The notes under the pieces: generated by a model
Database searches by the model: none
The model's input: only the letters and a program-made list of their open reading frames with translations
What the model was told of the DNA's origin: nothing
Made by a program: the position numbers and the translations under genes
Assembly (NCBI RefSeq): GCF_031583065.1
Contig: NZ_CP134053.1
Span: 1 to 64,000 of the forward strand
Length of the DNA: 64,000 bases
Direction: 5' to 3'
Source of the DNA: Streptomyces sp. CGMCC 4.7035
GTDB taxonomy: Bacteria > Actinomycetota > Actinomycetes > Streptomycetales > Streptomycetaceae
Shown here: positions 1 to 12,093 of the stretch, in pieces
Position numbering within the stretch: position 1 is the first letter of the stretch
Layout: each line of letters opens with the position of its first letter

Positions 1-240
1 AGCCCGCGCCGGCGACCGGTCCTGGCGAGCCCACCGCGCGCCTCAACCCGAAGTACCTCTTCGACACTTTCGTCATCGGCGCCTCCAACCGCTTCGCGCA
101 CGCGGCAGCGGTCGCCGTCGCCGAGGCGCCGGCGAAGGCGTACAACCCCCTTTTCATCTATGGGGAGTCGGGACTCGGCAAGACGCACCTGCTGCACGCG
201 ATCGGGCACTACGCGCGCAGCCTCTACCCGGGCACACGCG
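1..240 (+). pseudogene. dnaA: dnaA fragment: initiator DnaA cut off just after Walker A
   Basis: Read from base 3, this encodes the end of the DnaA linker and the start of the AAA+ domain ([18 protein letters not shown], then Walker A GESGLGKT, then [17 protein letters not shown]). DnaA opens oriC. The 5' part lies outside the window. Normal Streptomyces DnaA continues with VRYV, Walker B, sensor motifs and the domain IV DNA-binding helix-turn-helix, about 300 more residues. Here homology stops near base 240. The frame stays open to 887, but only through Arg/Pro-rich repeat translation and the edge of oriC. A protein ending here could not bind DnaA boxes. It is either an assembly deletion or a non-functional copy. 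Family identity is certain; the cause is not. Confidence 0.85.
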
Positions 241-259
241 CGGCCGCACGCACACGACG

Positions 260-297
260 CCGAGGGCGTCCCGGGAGCTGCCCCGGGACGCCCTCGG
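260..297 (+). terminator. Perfect 16-bp hairpin, probable dnaA terminator
   Basis: The arms CCGAGGGCGTCCCGGG (260-275) and its exact complement (282-297) flank a 6-base loop. The hairpin lies 20 bases beyond the point where dnaA homology ends, where a dnaA terminator would be expected. This suggests the natural 3' flank is present and that internal dnaA sequence has been lost. No T-run follows, which is common in Streptomyces. Confidence 0.6.
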
Positions 298-339
298 TCG
301 TTCTCGCGGGCGTGCGGAGGGCTCCTACGGCGTTCCGTA

Positions 340-620
340 CCGCACGCCGAGGGCACCACCGTGCCGGACCCGTGCACGGAGGGCACCACCGTGCCGAACC
401 GCACACAGAAGTCGTCCTCCGCCCTTCCACCACCCCGCGCGCCGAGGGCACCCACCGCTCCCGGCCCCGGCGCGAAGGGGCCTCTCTGCCGCCTCGCCGC
501 CCCCGCGCGAAGGGGCCTCAGCCGCCTCGCCGCCCCCCGCGAAGGGGCCTCTCAGCCGCCTCGCCGCCCGCGCCGAGGGCATCCGCCGCCGTTTCCGGCC
601 CCCGCACCGAGGGCACCCCC
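340..620. repeat. GC-rich tandem and interspersed repeats between dnaA and oriC
   Basis: Two families are visible. The unit GAGGGCACCACCGTGCCG occurs at about 349 and 379, with its core GCCGAGGGCA recurring near 441, 571 and 607. A unit of about 33 bases beginning GCGAAGGGGCCT and ending GCCGCCTCGCCGCC is repeated roughly three times between 471 and 575. All frames give Arg/Pro/Ala-rich low-complexity translations, so I call no gene. The rest of 300-670 shows nothing else. Confidence 0.7.
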
Positions 621-674
621 AGCCGTTCCCCGGCCGCACGCCGGCCACCCCGTGTTCGAATACCTGCCGAGTTA

Positions 675-1200
675 CGGCCACTCTCCACAGATCCGGTGAC
701 TTTCTTCCGTCCACATGCTGGGGACTGCAGAGTTGTCCAGATCGCGTCCACAGGTTGTGCTGTTGAAAGAAGATCAGGCCAGCTCAGGCCCCTGTGGATT
801 GGTGGACGACCGATCTCCACAGACTGTGGACGACTCGATGATCCACAGGGTGTGTACGAAGTTGTCCACCGGCGACCCACAGGCTGAGGCCGGTTGTCCC
901 CAGTGTTCCCCAGCTTCTCCACATCCCTGTCCACTGTTCGGCAACGCGACGCGCCTTCTCACCGGCCGGAGTGAAAGGCGTCACACAAAGGTGCCGGGTT
1001 GGGCTGTGGGAAAGGTGGGTAAAGCTGGGGACAGCACTGGGGAGAAGTGCCCTCAGGCTGTGCACGGGGTGTGCAGAACTTTCCGTTCTCCACAGAGACC
1101 CCTGGTTGTCCACCGCCCCCACCCACAGGCCCCGTGGACAAAATCTCGCCGCTGAGCTGGGAAAACAGGGTTATCCACGGTATCCACAGGCCCTACTACT
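675..1200. other. oriC: oriC, chromosomal replication origin
   Basis: A gene-free stretch before dnaN with many DnaA boxes on both strands (Streptomyces consensus TTGTCCACA). Close or exact matches include TTGTCCAGA 733, GCGTCCACA 744, TGTGGATTG 793, ATCTCCACA 813, TGTGGACGA 825, TTGTCCACC 862, TTGTCCCCA 893, TTCTCCACA 915, CTGTCCACT 927, TTCTCCACA 1086, TTGTCCACC 1105, CGTGGACAA 1133, TTATCCACG 1171 and GTATCCACA 1180. The boxes form two groups separated by a sparser part near 940-1080. A less GC-rich stretch, about 1190-1235, follows the last boxes and is a candidate unwinding site. The position and box density are typical of Streptomyces oriC. Confidence 0.95.
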
Positions 1201-1433
1201 ACTCCCAACTAGAGAGTCCTGGGATTTCGTTTGGAAGCGGGCCCTGTGCACAACTCGCTCTCCGGCTCCCGACCGCCCCTCGTCACGACTTGACCCCGAG
1301 AGGCACCTACTGTCAGTGCCGTGCGTCAGACTGGTCCCCGGTGTCCTTCCCCTCACCGGGATCCACGACACCGAGTCAGACGACGAAGGCCAGGCAGGGC
1401 GAGAACGCCGGCAACAGCAGGAGGCGGCTTACG

Positions 1434-2564
1434 GTGAAGATCCGGGTGGAACGCGACGTACTCGCGGAGGCAGTGGCCTGGGCGGCGCGCAGCCTCCCGG
1501 CCCGTCCGCCGGCGCCTGTCCTCGCCGGCCTGCTGCTGAAGGCCGAGGACGGCCAGCTGAGCCTGTCCAGCTTCGATTACGAGGTCTCGGCGCGCGTGTC
1601 CGTGGAGGCGGAGGTCGAGGAAGAGGGCACGGTCCTCGTCTCGGGCCGCCTCCTCGCGGACATCTCCCGCGCCCTCCCCAACCGTCCGGTGGAGATTTCC
1701 ACAGACGGTGTACGGGCGACGGTGGTGTGCGGCTCCTCGCGGTTCACCCTCCACACCCTTCCTGTGGAGGAGTACCCGGCGCTGCCGCAGATGCCGAACG
1801 CGACGGGCACGGTCCCCGGCGAGGTCTTCGCCGCGGCCGCCGCCCAGGTGGCCATCGCCGCCGGCCGTGACGACACGCTGCCCGTCCTCACCGGCGTGCG
1901 CATCGAGATCGAGGGCGACACGGTGACGCTGGCCTCCACCGACCGCTACCGCTTCGCGGTCCGCGAGTTCCTGTGGAAGCCGGAGAACCCGGACGCTTCC
2001 GCGGTCGCCCTGGTGCCCGCCAAGACGCTCCTGGACACCGCCAAGGCGCTGACCAGCGGTGACAGCGTGATCCTGGCACTGTCCGGCTCGGGCGCGGGCG
2101 AGGGCCTGATCGGTTTCGAGGGCGCCGGACGGCGTACGACCACGCGTCTGCTGGAGGGCGACCTCCCGAAGTACCGCACGCTGTTCCCGACGGAGTTCAA
2201 CTCGGTCGCCACCATCGAGACCGCCCCCTTCGTGGAGGCCGTCAAGCGCGTCGCCCTGGTCGCCGAGCGCAACACCCCGGTGCGGCTCAGCTTCGAGCAG
2301 GGCGTGCTCATCCTGGAGGCCGGCTCCAGCGACGACGCACAGGCTGTGGAAAGGGTCGACGCGAACCTGGAGGGTGACGACATCTCGATCGCCTTCAACC
2401 CCACCTTCCTGCTGGACGGCCTGAGCGCGATCGACTCCCCGGTGGCCCAGCTGTCCTTCACGACCTCCACCAAGCCCGCGCTGCTGAGCGGCAAGCCGGC
2501 CATGGACGCCGAGGCGGACGAGGCCTACAAGTACCTGATCATGCCGGTGCGGCTGAGCGGCTGA
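1434..2564 (+). CDS. dnaN: DNA polymerase III sliding clamp, beta subunit
   Basis: Encodes the 376-residue ring clamp that tethers the replicative polymerase to DNA. The GTG at 1434 (MKIRVERDVLAEAVAW) is chosen because GCAGGAGGCGG lies just upstream and the length matches Streptomyces DnaN exactly. An upstream in-frame extension would run back into oriC. Conserved clamp features are LPVLTGVRIE and TDRYRFAVRE in the central part and YLIMPVRL at the C-terminus, where the third clamp domain ends. It is the first gene after oriC and is co-directional with the replication genes downstream. Boxes of the type ATCCACA continue after its stop, near 2600-2630. Confidence 0.97.
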   Translation: MKIRVERDVLAEAVAWAARSLPARPPAPVLAGLLLKAEDGQLSLSSFDYEVSARVSVEAEVEEEGTVLVSGRLLADISRALPNRPVEISTDGVRATVVCGSSRFTLHTLPVEEYPALPQMPNATGTVPGEVFAAAAAQVAIAAGRDDTLPVLTGVRIEIEGDTVTLASTDRYRFAVREFLWKPENPDASAVALVPAKTLLDTAKALTSGDSVILALSGSGAGEGLIGFEGAGRRTTTRLLEGDLPKYRTLFPTEFNSVATIETAPFVEAVKRVALVAERNTPVRLSFEQGVLILEAGSSDDAQAVERVDANLEGDDISIAFNPTFLLDGLSAIDSPVAQLSFTTSTKPALLSGKPAMDAEADEAYKYLIMPVRLSG

Positions 2565-2769
2565 GCGGCCGGCGCCGGGCTCCTCGCCCAGGGCCCGTTG
2601 ATCCACAGCGCCCCCGGCCCTGTGGATCAACCGGTCCGGCGGACGAAGCCGCAGGTCGGGGCGTACGAATGAGCGCGTATGCCCACAGGTGTGCGTGAGA
2701 GTCCGGGTTTAGGCTCGGACGCAGGTACGAAAGTGCCCTCATGCCACGTCGCAACCTAAGGAACAACTG

Positions 2770-3645
2770 ATGGAGCTCGGTCTCGTCGGCCTCGGCAAGA
2801 TGGGCGGCAACATGCGCGAGCGGATCCGCCGCGCAGGCCACACCGTCATCGGATACGACCGCAACCCGGACCTCGCCGATGTCCACAGCCTCGAAGAACT
2901 TGTGGGCAAGCTCAAGGGCCCGCGCGTGGTGTGGGTGATGGTCCCGGCCGGCGCCCCGACCCAGTCCACGATCGACGAGCTGGCCGAGCTCCTGGAGCCC
3001 GGCGATGTGGTCGTGGACGGCGGCAACTCCCGCTGGACGGACGACGAGAAGCACGCCGAGGAGCTGGCGGCCAAGGGCATCGGCTTCGTCGACTGCGGCG
3101 TCTCCGGCGGCGTCTGGGGCCTGGAGAACGGCTACGCCCTGATGTACGGCGGCGACGCCGAGCACATCGCGAAGGTCCAGCCGATCTTCGACGCGCTCAA
3201 GCCCGAGGGCCCCCATGGCTCGGTGCACGCGGGCAAGGTCGGCGCCGGGCACTTCTCGAAGATGGTCCACAACGGCATCGAGTACGCGATGATGCAGGCC
3301 TACGCCGAGGGCTGGGAGCTGCTGGAGAAGGTCGACTCCGTCACCGATGTGCGCGAGGTCTTCCGCTCCTGGCAGGAGGGCACGGTCATCCGTTCCTGGC
3401 TGCTGGACCTCGCGGTCAATGCCCTCGACGAGGACGAGCACCTGGACAAGCTGCGCGGCTACGCCGAGGACTCCGGCGAGGGCCGCTGGACCGTTGAGGC
3501 CGCCATCGACAACGCGGTGCCGCTGCCCGCGATCACCGCGTCGCTGTTCGCGCGGTTCGCGTCCCGGCAGGACGACTCGCCGCAGATGAAGATGATCGCG
3601 GCGCTGCGCAACCAGTTCGGCGGCCACGCCGTCGAGAAGAAGTAA
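2770..3645 (+). CDS. gnd: 6-phosphogluconate dehydrogenase, decarboxylating (short form)
   Basis: Oxidises and decarboxylates 6-phosphogluconate to ribulose 5-phosphate in the pentose phosphate pathway. The N-terminal Rossmann fold starts [15 protein letters not shown] (GxGxxG type). The substrate motif [10 protein letters not shown] is near residue 112, and [18 protein letters not shown] carries the expected catalytic Lys and Asn. At 291 residues it is the short GntZ/YqeC-type enzyme rather than the 470-residue form. AAGGAAC precedes the ATG. Its place between dnaN and recF is conserved in Streptomyces and has no obvious replication role. Confidence 0.95.
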   Translation: MELGLVGLGKMGGNMRERIRRAGHTVIGYDRNPDLADVHSLEELVGKLKGPRVVWVMVPAGAPTQSTIDELAELLEPGDVVVDGGNSRWTDDEKHAEELAAKGIGFVDCGVSGGVWGLENGYALMYGGDAEHIAKVQPIFDALKPEGPHGSVHAGKVGAGHFSKMVHNGIEYAMMQAYAEGWELLEKVDSVTDVREVFRSWQEGTVIRSWLLDLAVNALDEDEHLDKLRGYAEDSGEGRWTVEAAIDNAVPLPAITASLFARFASRQDDSPQMKMIAALRNQFGGHAVEKK

Positions 3646-3697
3646 TCCACAGGGCCGCCCGGCGGTCCACAACCCTCGGGGAGGTCGGCGAACGACC

Positions 3698-4819
3698 ATG
3701 CACGTCACGCATCTGTCGCTGGCCGACTTCCGCTCGTACGCCCGGGTCGAAGTTCCGCTCGACCCGGGCGTCACCGCATTCGTCGGTCCCAACGGACAGG
3801 GCAAGACGAACCTCGTCGAGGCGGTCGGCTATCTCGCCACCCTCGGCAGCCACCGTGTCTCCTCCGACGCCCCCCTCGTCCGCATGGGTGCCGAGCGGGC
3901 GATCATCCGGGCGCAGGTCAGGCAGGGCGACCGGCAGCAACTGGTCGAGCTGGAGCTGAACCCCGGCAGGGCCAACCGCGCGCGCATCAACAGGTCCTCG
4001 CAGGTCCGACCGCGCGACGTGCTCGGCATCGTACGGACCGTCCTCTTCGCCCCCGAGGACCTCGCCCTGATCAAGGGCGACCCGGGTGAGCGCCGCCGCT
4101 TCCTCGACGAGCTGATCACCGCCCGCTCCCCGCGCATGGCCGGCGTCCGCTCCGACTACGACCGGGTCCTCAAGCAGCGCAACACCCTCCTGAAGACGGC
4201 CGCGCTGGCACGCCGCCACGGCGGCCGCTCCATGGATCTGTCCACGCTCGACGTGTGGGACCAGCACCTCGCGCGCGCGGGCGCCGAACTGCTCGCCCAG
4301 CGACTGGACCTGATAGCCGCGATCCAGCCGCTCGCCGACAAGGCGTACGAACAACTGGCACCCGGCGGCGGCCCGGTCGCCCTGGAGTACAAGCCGTCCG
4401 CGCCCGGCGAGGCCCACACGCGCGAGGCCCTCTTCGAGCAGCTGATGGCCGCCCTCGCCGACGCCCGCAAGCAGGAGATCGAGCGCGGCGTCACCCTGGT
4501 GGGACCCCACCGGGACGATCTGCTTCTCAAACTCGGTCAGCTGCCCGCCAAGGGATACGCGTCCCACGGCGAGTCCTGGTCCTACGCGCTGGCGCTGCGC
4601 CTGGCGTCGTACGACCTGCTGCGCGCGGAGGGCAACGAACCGGTGCTCGTCCTCGACGACGTCTTCGCCGAGTTGGACACCCGCCGCCGCGAGCGCCTGG
4701 CCGAGCTGGTCGCGCCCGGGGAGCAGGTCCTGGTGACCGCAGCGGTCGACGACGATGTACCGCACGTACTGACGGGGACGCGGTACACCGTGTCCGACGG
4801 CACAGTGGAGCGCGCATGA
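3698..4819 (+). CDS. recF: DNA replication and repair protein RecF
   Basis: A 373-residue SMC-like ATPase that loads RecA at single-strand gaps together with RecO and RecR. Walker A is [14 protein letters not shown] near residue 30. The C-terminal Walker B region reads [13 protein letters not shown], and the ABC-type signature region lies around the [12 protein letters not shown] segment. Full length for actinobacterial RecF. The start codon follows GGGGAGGTCGG. Its stop overlaps the ATG of the DUF721 gene (ATGA), so the two are translationally coupled. Confidence 0.97.
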   Translation: MHVTHLSLADFRSYARVEVPLDPGVTAFVGPNGQGKTNLVEAVGYLATLGSHRVSSDAPLVRMGAERAIIRAQVRQGDRQQLVELELNPGRANRARINRSSQVRPRDVLGIVRTVLFAPEDLALIKGDPGERRRFLDELITARSPRMAGVRSDYDRVLKQRNTLLKTAALARRHGGRSMDLSTLDVWDQHLARAGAELLAQRLDLIAAIQPLADKAYEQLAPGGGPVALEYKPSAPGEAHTREALFEQLMAALADARKQEIERGVTLVGPHRDDLLLKLGQLPAKGYASHGESWSYALALRLASYDLLRAEGNEPVLVLDDVFAELDTRRRERLAELVAPGEQVLVTAAVDDDVPHVLTGTRYTVSDGTVERA

Positions 4820-5349
4820 GCACCGACGAGCCCGCTTCGAAGAAGACTCCCGAGCTTTCGGGCGTGGACCTCGCGCGCGTGGCGCTCAGGGCCGCGAAGG
4901 AACAGGCACGCGCGCGTGGGGACGCGGCGCAGCAGAAGAAACAGGCGCGGCGCGGCGGCCTGCGCTCCGGCGCACGGGCCGACGGCCGTGACCCCATGGC
5001 GCTCGGCGCGGCCATCAACCGGCTGATCACCGAGCGCGGCTGGGAGACCCCGGCCGCCGTGGGTGGAGTGATGGGGCGCTGGCCGCAGATCGTCGGCGAG
5101 GACCTGGCCAAGCACTGCGTCCCGCAGAGGTACGACGAGGACGAACGCGTCCTGACCGTCCAGTGCGACTCCACGGCGTGGGCGACGCAGCTGCGGCTGC
5201 TGGCCCCGCAGGTGGTCGCGCGCCTCAACGAGGACCTCGGGCACGGCACGGTCCGGCTGATCAAGGTCCACGGCCCTGGTGGCCCCGCCCGCCGCTACGG
5301 CTCGCTGCGCGCCCCCGGGAGCATGGGCCCCGGCGACACCTACGGGTGA
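4816..5349 (+). CDS. DUF721 family protein
   Basis: A 177-residue protein of the DUF721 (DciA-like) family, almost always found between recF and gyrB in actinobacteria. The N-terminal 60 residues are charged and Lys/Arg-rich. The conserved domain runs from about residue 60 ([15 protein letters not shown], then [15 protein letters not shown], then [17 protein letters not shown], then VARLNEDLG). DciA relatives load the replicative helicase, so a replication role is plausible but inferred. The ATG overlaps the recF stop, and I see no independent promoter. Confidence 0.9.
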   Translation: MSTDEPASKKTPELSGVDLARVALRAAKEQARARGDAAQQKKQARRGGLRSGARADGRDPMALGAAINRLITERGWETPAAVGGVMGRWPQIVGEDLAKHCVPQRYDEDERVLTVQCDSTAWATQLRLLAPQVVARLNEDLGHGTVRLIKVHGPGGPARRYGSLRAPGSMGPGDTYG

Positions 5350-7796
<2,447 letters not shown>

Positions 7797-7838
7797 GTCG
7801 GTCTCAGCTGACCGCACCAGGAAGGATCTTCACCAGCA

Positions 7839-10433
7839 ATGGCCGACGAGAACACTCCCGTGACGCCTGAAGAGGCCGGCGAGACCACTGTGCGTATCGA
7901 GCCCGTCGGGCTCGAGACGGAGATGCAGCGCTCGTACCTCGACTACGCGATGTCCGTCATCGTCTCCCGCGCGCTGCCCGACGTGCGGGACGGACTCAAG
8001 CCCGTGCACCGCCGCGTCCTGTACGCGATGTACGACGGCGGCTACCGGCCCGAGAAGGGCTTCTACAAGTGCGCCCGCGTCGTCGGCGACGTCATGGGCA
8101 ACTACCACCCGCACGGCGACTCCTCGATCTACGACGCGCTGGTCCGCCTGGCGCAGCCGTGGTCGATGCGGATGCCGCTGGTGGACTCCAACGGCAACTT
8201 CGGCTCCCCGGGCAACGACCCCGCGGCCGCCATGCGCTACACCGAGTGCAAGATGGCGCCGCTGTCCATGGAGATGGTCCGCGACATCGACGAGGACACC
8301 GTCGACTTCACGGACAACTACGACGGCCGCTCCCAGGAGCCGACCGTCCTGCCGTCCCGCTTCCCGAACCTGCTGATCAACGGCTCGGCCGGTATCGCGG
8401 TCGGTATGGCGACCAACATCCCGCCGCACAACCTCCGCGAGGTCGCGGCGGGCGCCCAGTGGTACCTGGAGAACCCGGACGCCTCGCACGAGGAGCTCCT
8501 GGACGCCCTGATCGAGCGCATCAAGGGCCCGGACTTCCCGACCGGTGCCCTGGTCGTGGGCCGCAAGGGCATCGAGGAGGCCTACCGCACCGGCCGCGGC
8601 TCGATCACCATGCGCGCGGTCGTCGAGGTCGAGGAGATCCAGAACCGCCAGTGCCTGGTGGTCACCGAGCTGCCCTACCAGGTCAACCCGGACAACCTGG
8701 CGCAGAAGATCGCCGATCTGGTGAAGGACGGCAAGATCGGCGGCATCGCGGACGTCCGCGACGAGACGTCCTCCCGCACGGGCCAGCGTCTGGTCATCGT
8801 GCTCAAGAGGGACGCGGTCGCCAAGGTCGTCCTGAACAACCTCTACAAGCACACCGACCTGCAGACGAACTTCGGCGCCAACATGCTGGCGCTCGTCGAC
8901 GGCGTGCCGCGCACCCTCTCCCTGGACGCGTTCATCCGGCACTGGGTGACGCACCAGATCGAGGTCATCGTCCGCCGTACGCGCTTCAGGCTGCGCAAGG
9001 CCGAGGAGCGCGCGCACATCCTGCGCGGCCTCCTGAAGGCCTTGGACGCCATCGACGAGGTCATCGCGCTGATCCGGCGCAGTGACACCGTCGAGATCGC
9101 GCGCGAGGGCCTGATGAGCCTCCTGGAGATCGACGACATCCAGGCCAACGCCATCCTTGAGATGCAGCTGCGCCGGCTCGCCGCCCTGGAGCGCCAGAAG
9201 ATCGTCCAGGAGCACGACGAGCTCCAGGCGAAGATCACCGAGTACAACGAGATCCTCGCCTCGCCGGTCCGTCAGCGCGGCATCATCAGCGAGGAACTCG
9301 CAGCGATCGTCGAGAAGTTCGGCGACGACCGCCGCTCCAAGCTGGTGCCCTTCGACGGCGACATGTCCATCGAGGACCTGATCGCCGAAGAGGACATCGT
9401 CGTCACCATCTCGCGCGGCGGCTACGTCAAGCGCACCAAGACGGACGACTACCGCTCGCAGAAGCGCGGCGGCAAGGGCGTGCGCGGCACGAAGCTCAAG
9501 GAAGACGACATCGTCGACCACTTCTTCGTGTCCACCACGCACCACTGGCTGCTGTTCTTCACCAACAAGGGCCGCGTCTACCGCGCGAAGGCCTACGAGC
9601 TGCCCGACGCCGGCCGGGACGCGCGCGGCCAGCACGTCGCGAACCTGCTCGCCTTCCAGCCCGACGAGGCGATCGCCGAGATCCTCGCGATCCGCGACTA
9701 CGAGGCCGCGCCGTACCTGGTGCTCGCCACCAAGGGCGGTCTGGTCAAGAAGACGCCTCTGAAGGATTACGATTCGCCCCGTTCCGGCGGTGTCATCGCG
9801 ATCAACTTGCGTGAGACCGAGGACGGTTCGGACGACGAACTGATCGGGGCCGAGCTGGTCTCGCCCGAGGACGATCTGCTTCTGATCAGCAAGAAGGCGC
9901 AGTCGATCCGGTTCACGGCGACGGACGAGTCCCTGCGCCCGATGGGCCGCGCCACCTCGGGCGTCAAGGGCATGAGTTTCCGTGAGGGCGATGAACTTCT
10001 GTCGATGAATGTTGTTCGACCCGGTACGTTCGTGTTCACTGCCACCGACGGCGGGTACGCGAAGCGGACCGCTGTCGACGAGTACCGCGTCCAGGGTCGT
10101 GGTGGCCTGGGTATCAAGGCCGCCAAGATCGTCGAGGACCGCGGCTCGCTCGTCGGCGCGCTGGTGGTCGAGGAGAGCGACGAGATCCTCGCCATCACGC
10201 TGTCCGGCGGCGTGATTCGTACGCGAGTCAGTGAGGTCAGGGAGACGGGCCGTGACACCATGGGCGTCCAACTGATCAACTTGGGGAAGCGCGATGCCGT
10301 GGTCGGTATCGCTCGTAACGCCGAGGCGGGGCGCGAGGCGGAGGAAGTCGACGGCGAAGAAGCCGTGGACGAGACCGCCGAGGGTGTCGTGACCACCGGC
10401 ACGGACGAGGGTGAGGCGCCCTCGGACGAGTAG
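7839..10433 (+). CDS. gyrA: DNA gyrase subunit A
   Basis: The 864-residue DNA-cleavage subunit. The quinolone-resistance region reads [20 protein letters not shown] with the sensitive-type Ser and Asp residues, and the active-site Tyr is in [10 protein letters not shown]. The GyrA box is [10 protein letters not shown], at the start of the C-terminal DNA-wrapping beta-pinwheel. The acidic tail ([15 protein letters not shown]) is typical of actinobacteria. AGGAAGGATC precedes the ATG. A very long antisense reading frame across the gene reflects codon bias only. Confidence 0.98.
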   Translation: MADENTPVTPEEAGETTVRIEPVGLETEMQRSYLDYAMSVIVSRALPDVRDGLKPVHRRVLYAMYDGGYRPEKGFYKCARVVGDVMGNYHPHGDSSIYDALVRLAQPWSMRMPLVDSNGNFGSPGNDPAAAMRYTECKMAPLSMEMVRDIDEDTVDFTDNYDGRSQEPTVLPSRFPNLLINGSAGIAVGMATNIPPHNLREVAAGAQWYLENPDASHEELLDALIERIKGPDFPTGALVVGRKGIEEAYRTGRGSITMRAVVEVEEIQNRQCLVVTELPYQVNPDNLAQKIADLVKDGKIGGIADVRDETSSRTGQRLVIVLKRDAVAKVVLNNLYKHTDLQTNFGANMLALVDGVPRTLSLDAFIRHWVTHQIEVIVRRTRFRLRKAEERAHILRGLLKALDAIDEVIALIRRSDTVEIAREGLMSLLEIDDIQANAILEMQLRRLAALERQKIVQEHDELQAKITEYNEILASPVRQRGIISEELAAIVEKFGDDRRSKLVPFDGDMSIEDLIAEEDIVVTISRGGYVKRTKTDDYRSQKRGGKGVRGTKLKEDDIVDHFFVSTTHHWLLFFTNKGRVYRAKAYELPDAGRDARGQHVANLLAFQPDEAIAEILAIRDYEAAPYLVLATKGGLVKKTPLKDYDSPRSGGVIAINLRETEDGSDDELIGAELVSPEDDLLLISKKAQSIRFTATDESLRPMGRATSGVKGMSFREGDELLSMNVVRPGTFVFTATDGGYAKRTAVDEYRVQGRGGLGIKAAKIVEDRGSLVGALVVEESDEILAITLSGGVIRTRVSEVRETGRDTMGVQLINLGKRDAVVGIARNAEAGREAEEVDGEEAVDETAEGVVTTGTDEGEAPSDE

Positions 10434-10451
10434 CACGAGGAGTGAGTCAGC

Positions 10452-11243
10452 GTGAGCGGAGCCACGGGCGCCGAATCGACCGGTACGGATACGGACGGCG
10501 GCGGCCGTGGCTCCGCCGCGCGGGTGACGGACGCGCACACGACCAACCTGAAAGCAATCAAGGTACCCGCGACCGATTCGCGCTCGCCTGACTCGCAGGG
10601 ATCCCAGGGGGGAACTGTGGCGAACACCCGAGGCCCGGGGGCCCAGCAGCAGGCTGCTGGAGCGGGCCCGGCGGCTCCGGGGGCCAAGCAGGCCGCTCAG
10701 GCCAAGCAGGGCGCCCAGCCGGACGCGGCACCGGCCGCCGCCGCCCCGTCCCCGCTGCCGGGGGAGCGCCAGCAGCAGGCCGCGGGGCCCTACCACCCGC
10801 CGCGGGCCTACCAGACGCAGCCGCCGACGAGCGCCGTACGCCGTCCGCGGACCGGCGCGAGCACCGCACCCCGCACCCGCAAGGCGCGCCTGAGGGTGGC
10901 GAAGGCCGACCCGTGGTCGGTGATGAAGGTCAGCTTCCTGCTGTCGATCGCGCTCGGCATCTGCACGATCGTGGCGGCGGCGGTGCTGTGGATGGTCATG
11001 GACGCCATGGGCGTCTTCTCGTCGGTCGGCGGCACGATCCAGGAGGCCACCGGCTCGACCGATTCGAACGGCTTCGACCTCCAGTCGTTCCTGTCCCTGC
11101 CGCACGTCCTGATCTTCACGTCTGTCATCGCGGTCATCGACGTCGTCCTGGCGACCGCCCTCGCGACGCTCGGGGCGTTCATCTACAACCTCTCCGCGGG
11201 CTTCGTGGGCGGCATCGAGCTGACGCTGGCGGAGGACGAGTAG
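10452..11243 (+). CDS. DUF3566 membrane protein
   Basis: A 263-residue protein with a long, disordered Ala/Gln/Pro-rich cytoplasmic N-terminus (to about residue 150) and a C-terminal DUF3566 domain. That domain has two membrane segments, VSFLLSIALGICTIVAAAVL and VIAVIDVVLATALATLGAFI, and ends in the acidic TLAEDE. It follows gyrA by 18 bases with GAGGAGTGAG as ribosome site, so it is likely co-transcribed with gyrA. This linkage is conserved in actinobacteria. The function is unknown. Confidence 0.88.
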   Translation: MSGATGAESTGTDTDGGGRGSAARVTDAHTTNLKAIKVPATDSRSPDSQGSQGGTVANTRGPGAQQQAAGAGPAAPGAKQAAQAKQGAQPDAAPAAAAPSPLPGERQQQAAGPYHPPRAYQTQPPTSAVRRPRTGASTAPRTRKARLRVAKADPWSVMKVSFLLSIALGICTIVAAAVLWMVMDAMGVFSSVGGTIQEATGSTDSNGFDLQSFLSLPHVLIFTSVIAVIDVVLATALATLGAFIYNLSAGFVGGIELTLAEDE

Positions 11244-11286
11244 GACGCCCGGGAGGAGTAGGCGCGCCACGGCGTCTGTCCGGAGT

Positions 11287-11317
11287 GAGAGCGCATCCCT
11301 GCCGGGGATGCGCTCTC
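11287..11317 (+). terminator. Perfect hairpin ending the gyrB-gyrA-DUF3566 unit
   Basis: Arms GAGAGCGCATCCC and GGGATGCGCTCTC (13 bp) surround a 5-base loop, followed by TTG. It sits 44 bases after the DUF3566 stop. The left arm shares AGAGCGCATCCCTG with the tRNA-Ile gene just downstream. Confidence 0.8.
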
Positions 11318-11332
11318 TTGTCATCCGGTCAG

Positions 11333-11423
11333 CGGGGACCCCTTGTCGGGTCAGCGGGACCCTCGCCGGGTCAGGGGGACCCTCGCCGGGTCAGCGGGAC
11401 CCCTCCTCGGGGCAGCGGGAGCC
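11333..11423 (+). repeat. Tandem GGGTCAGCGGGACCC repeats before tRNA-Ile
   Basis: About four imperfect copies of a 21-24 base unit, GGGTCAGCGGGACCCTCGCC, lie between the terminator and the tRNA. Each copy contains GGGTC and GACCC elements that could pair. No coding function is supported. Confidence 0.6.
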
Positions 11424-11510
11424 CGGCCCCGGGTATCGATTTTGGGACTTCCCACCTCGTGCGCTAATCTTCAGGGGTCAGCGCGCGGGACACACACCGC
11501 AAAGCGCGGC

Positions 11511-11587
11511 GGGGCTATAGCTCAGTTGGTTAGAGCGCATCCCTGATAAGGATGAGGCCACAGGTTCAAATCCTGTTAGCCCCACCA
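11511..11587 (+). tRNA. tRNA-Ile (anticodon GAT), CCA encoded
   Basis: A cloverleaf can be drawn. The acceptor GGGGCTA pairs with TAGCCCC, and the D arm is GCTC/GAGC. The anticodon stem CATCC/GGATG encloses loop CTGATAA with GAT at 11545-11547. The T arm contains GGTTCAAATCC. Discriminator A is followed by a genomically encoded CCA. Confidence 0.96.
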
Positions 11588-11591
11588 GCGA

Positions 11592-11685
11592 GAAGACCTC
11601 CGGTCCACCAGGACCGGGGGTCTTCGGCATTCATGGCCGACAACAACGGCCCGGCACCTGGGAGCAGGCGCCGGGCCGTTTGTCA
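11592..11685. terminator. Two hairpins between tRNA-Ile and the convergent small gene
   Basis: The first hairpin pairs AAGACCTCCGGTCC with GGACCGGGGGTCTT (about 11594-11625) and should end tRNA-Ile transcription. The second pairs ACGGCCCGGC with GCCGGGCCGT (about 11648-11681) and lies just past the minus-strand gene that ends at 11731. Each is placed to serve one of the two converging units. Confidence 0.65.
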
Positions 11686-11730
11686 TGGGGGTGCTGTACG
11701 CAAATCGGCCGGTGGTGTGCTCCGGGTCTG

Positions 11731-12093
11731 TCAGCACTGCAGGCGTGCGGTCTGCCAGACGGGTGCGACGGGCTCGGCGAAGGTCCGAAGAGTGCTGGGG
11801 ATGAGCGGGCCCGCTGCGATGGTGTCCCTGCGCGGGCGGTGGCGGCAGGTCGGGGAGGCGCCGTGGGCCTCCGCTTTGATGCGTTGCTTCATCGTGGGGG
11901 GCAGGGACCGGTAGCGGTTCCATCTGCAGTGGGTCGGCCTCGGCAGTGTCACGTGCGCGCAACTGTTGCGGGCCGGCTGGGGCTGGGGTACCGCAGCCGC
12001 GGCGGTCGTGGTGACGAATCCGAGCGCGGTGCACAGCGCCAGGAAGGCGGTGACGATGGCGGTCCACAGCTTCATGACCTTGTTCCGGGCCAT
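11731..12093 (-). CDS. Small secreted Cys-containing protein (DUF6344-like)
   Basis: A 120-residue protein with a clear signal peptide (MARNKVMKLWTAIVTAFLAL, with a likely cut after TTAAAAA near residue 34). The predicted mature part of about 85 residues has four Cys (NSC, THC, PTC and the terminal QC), suggesting two disulphides, and is rich in Pro and Arg. It resembles, from memory, Streptomyces proteins labelled DUF6344; the function is unknown. The gene is convergent with tRNA-Ile. A reading frame on the opposite strand exists but lacks a signal peptide or family likeness. Confidence 0.7.
   Translation of the reverse strand: MARNKVMKLWTAIVTAFLALCTALGFVTTTAAAAVPQPQPARNSCAHVTLPRPTHCRWNRYRSLPPTMKQRIKAEAHGASPTCRHRPRRDTIAAGPLIPSTLRTFAEPVAPVWQTARLQC

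Noticed and set aside
7830..11324. A 1164-codon open frame antisense to gyrA and DUF3566
   Set aside because: Follows from GC-rich third codon positions; the translation is low-complexity Arg/Val/Asp with no domain, and gyrA is certain.
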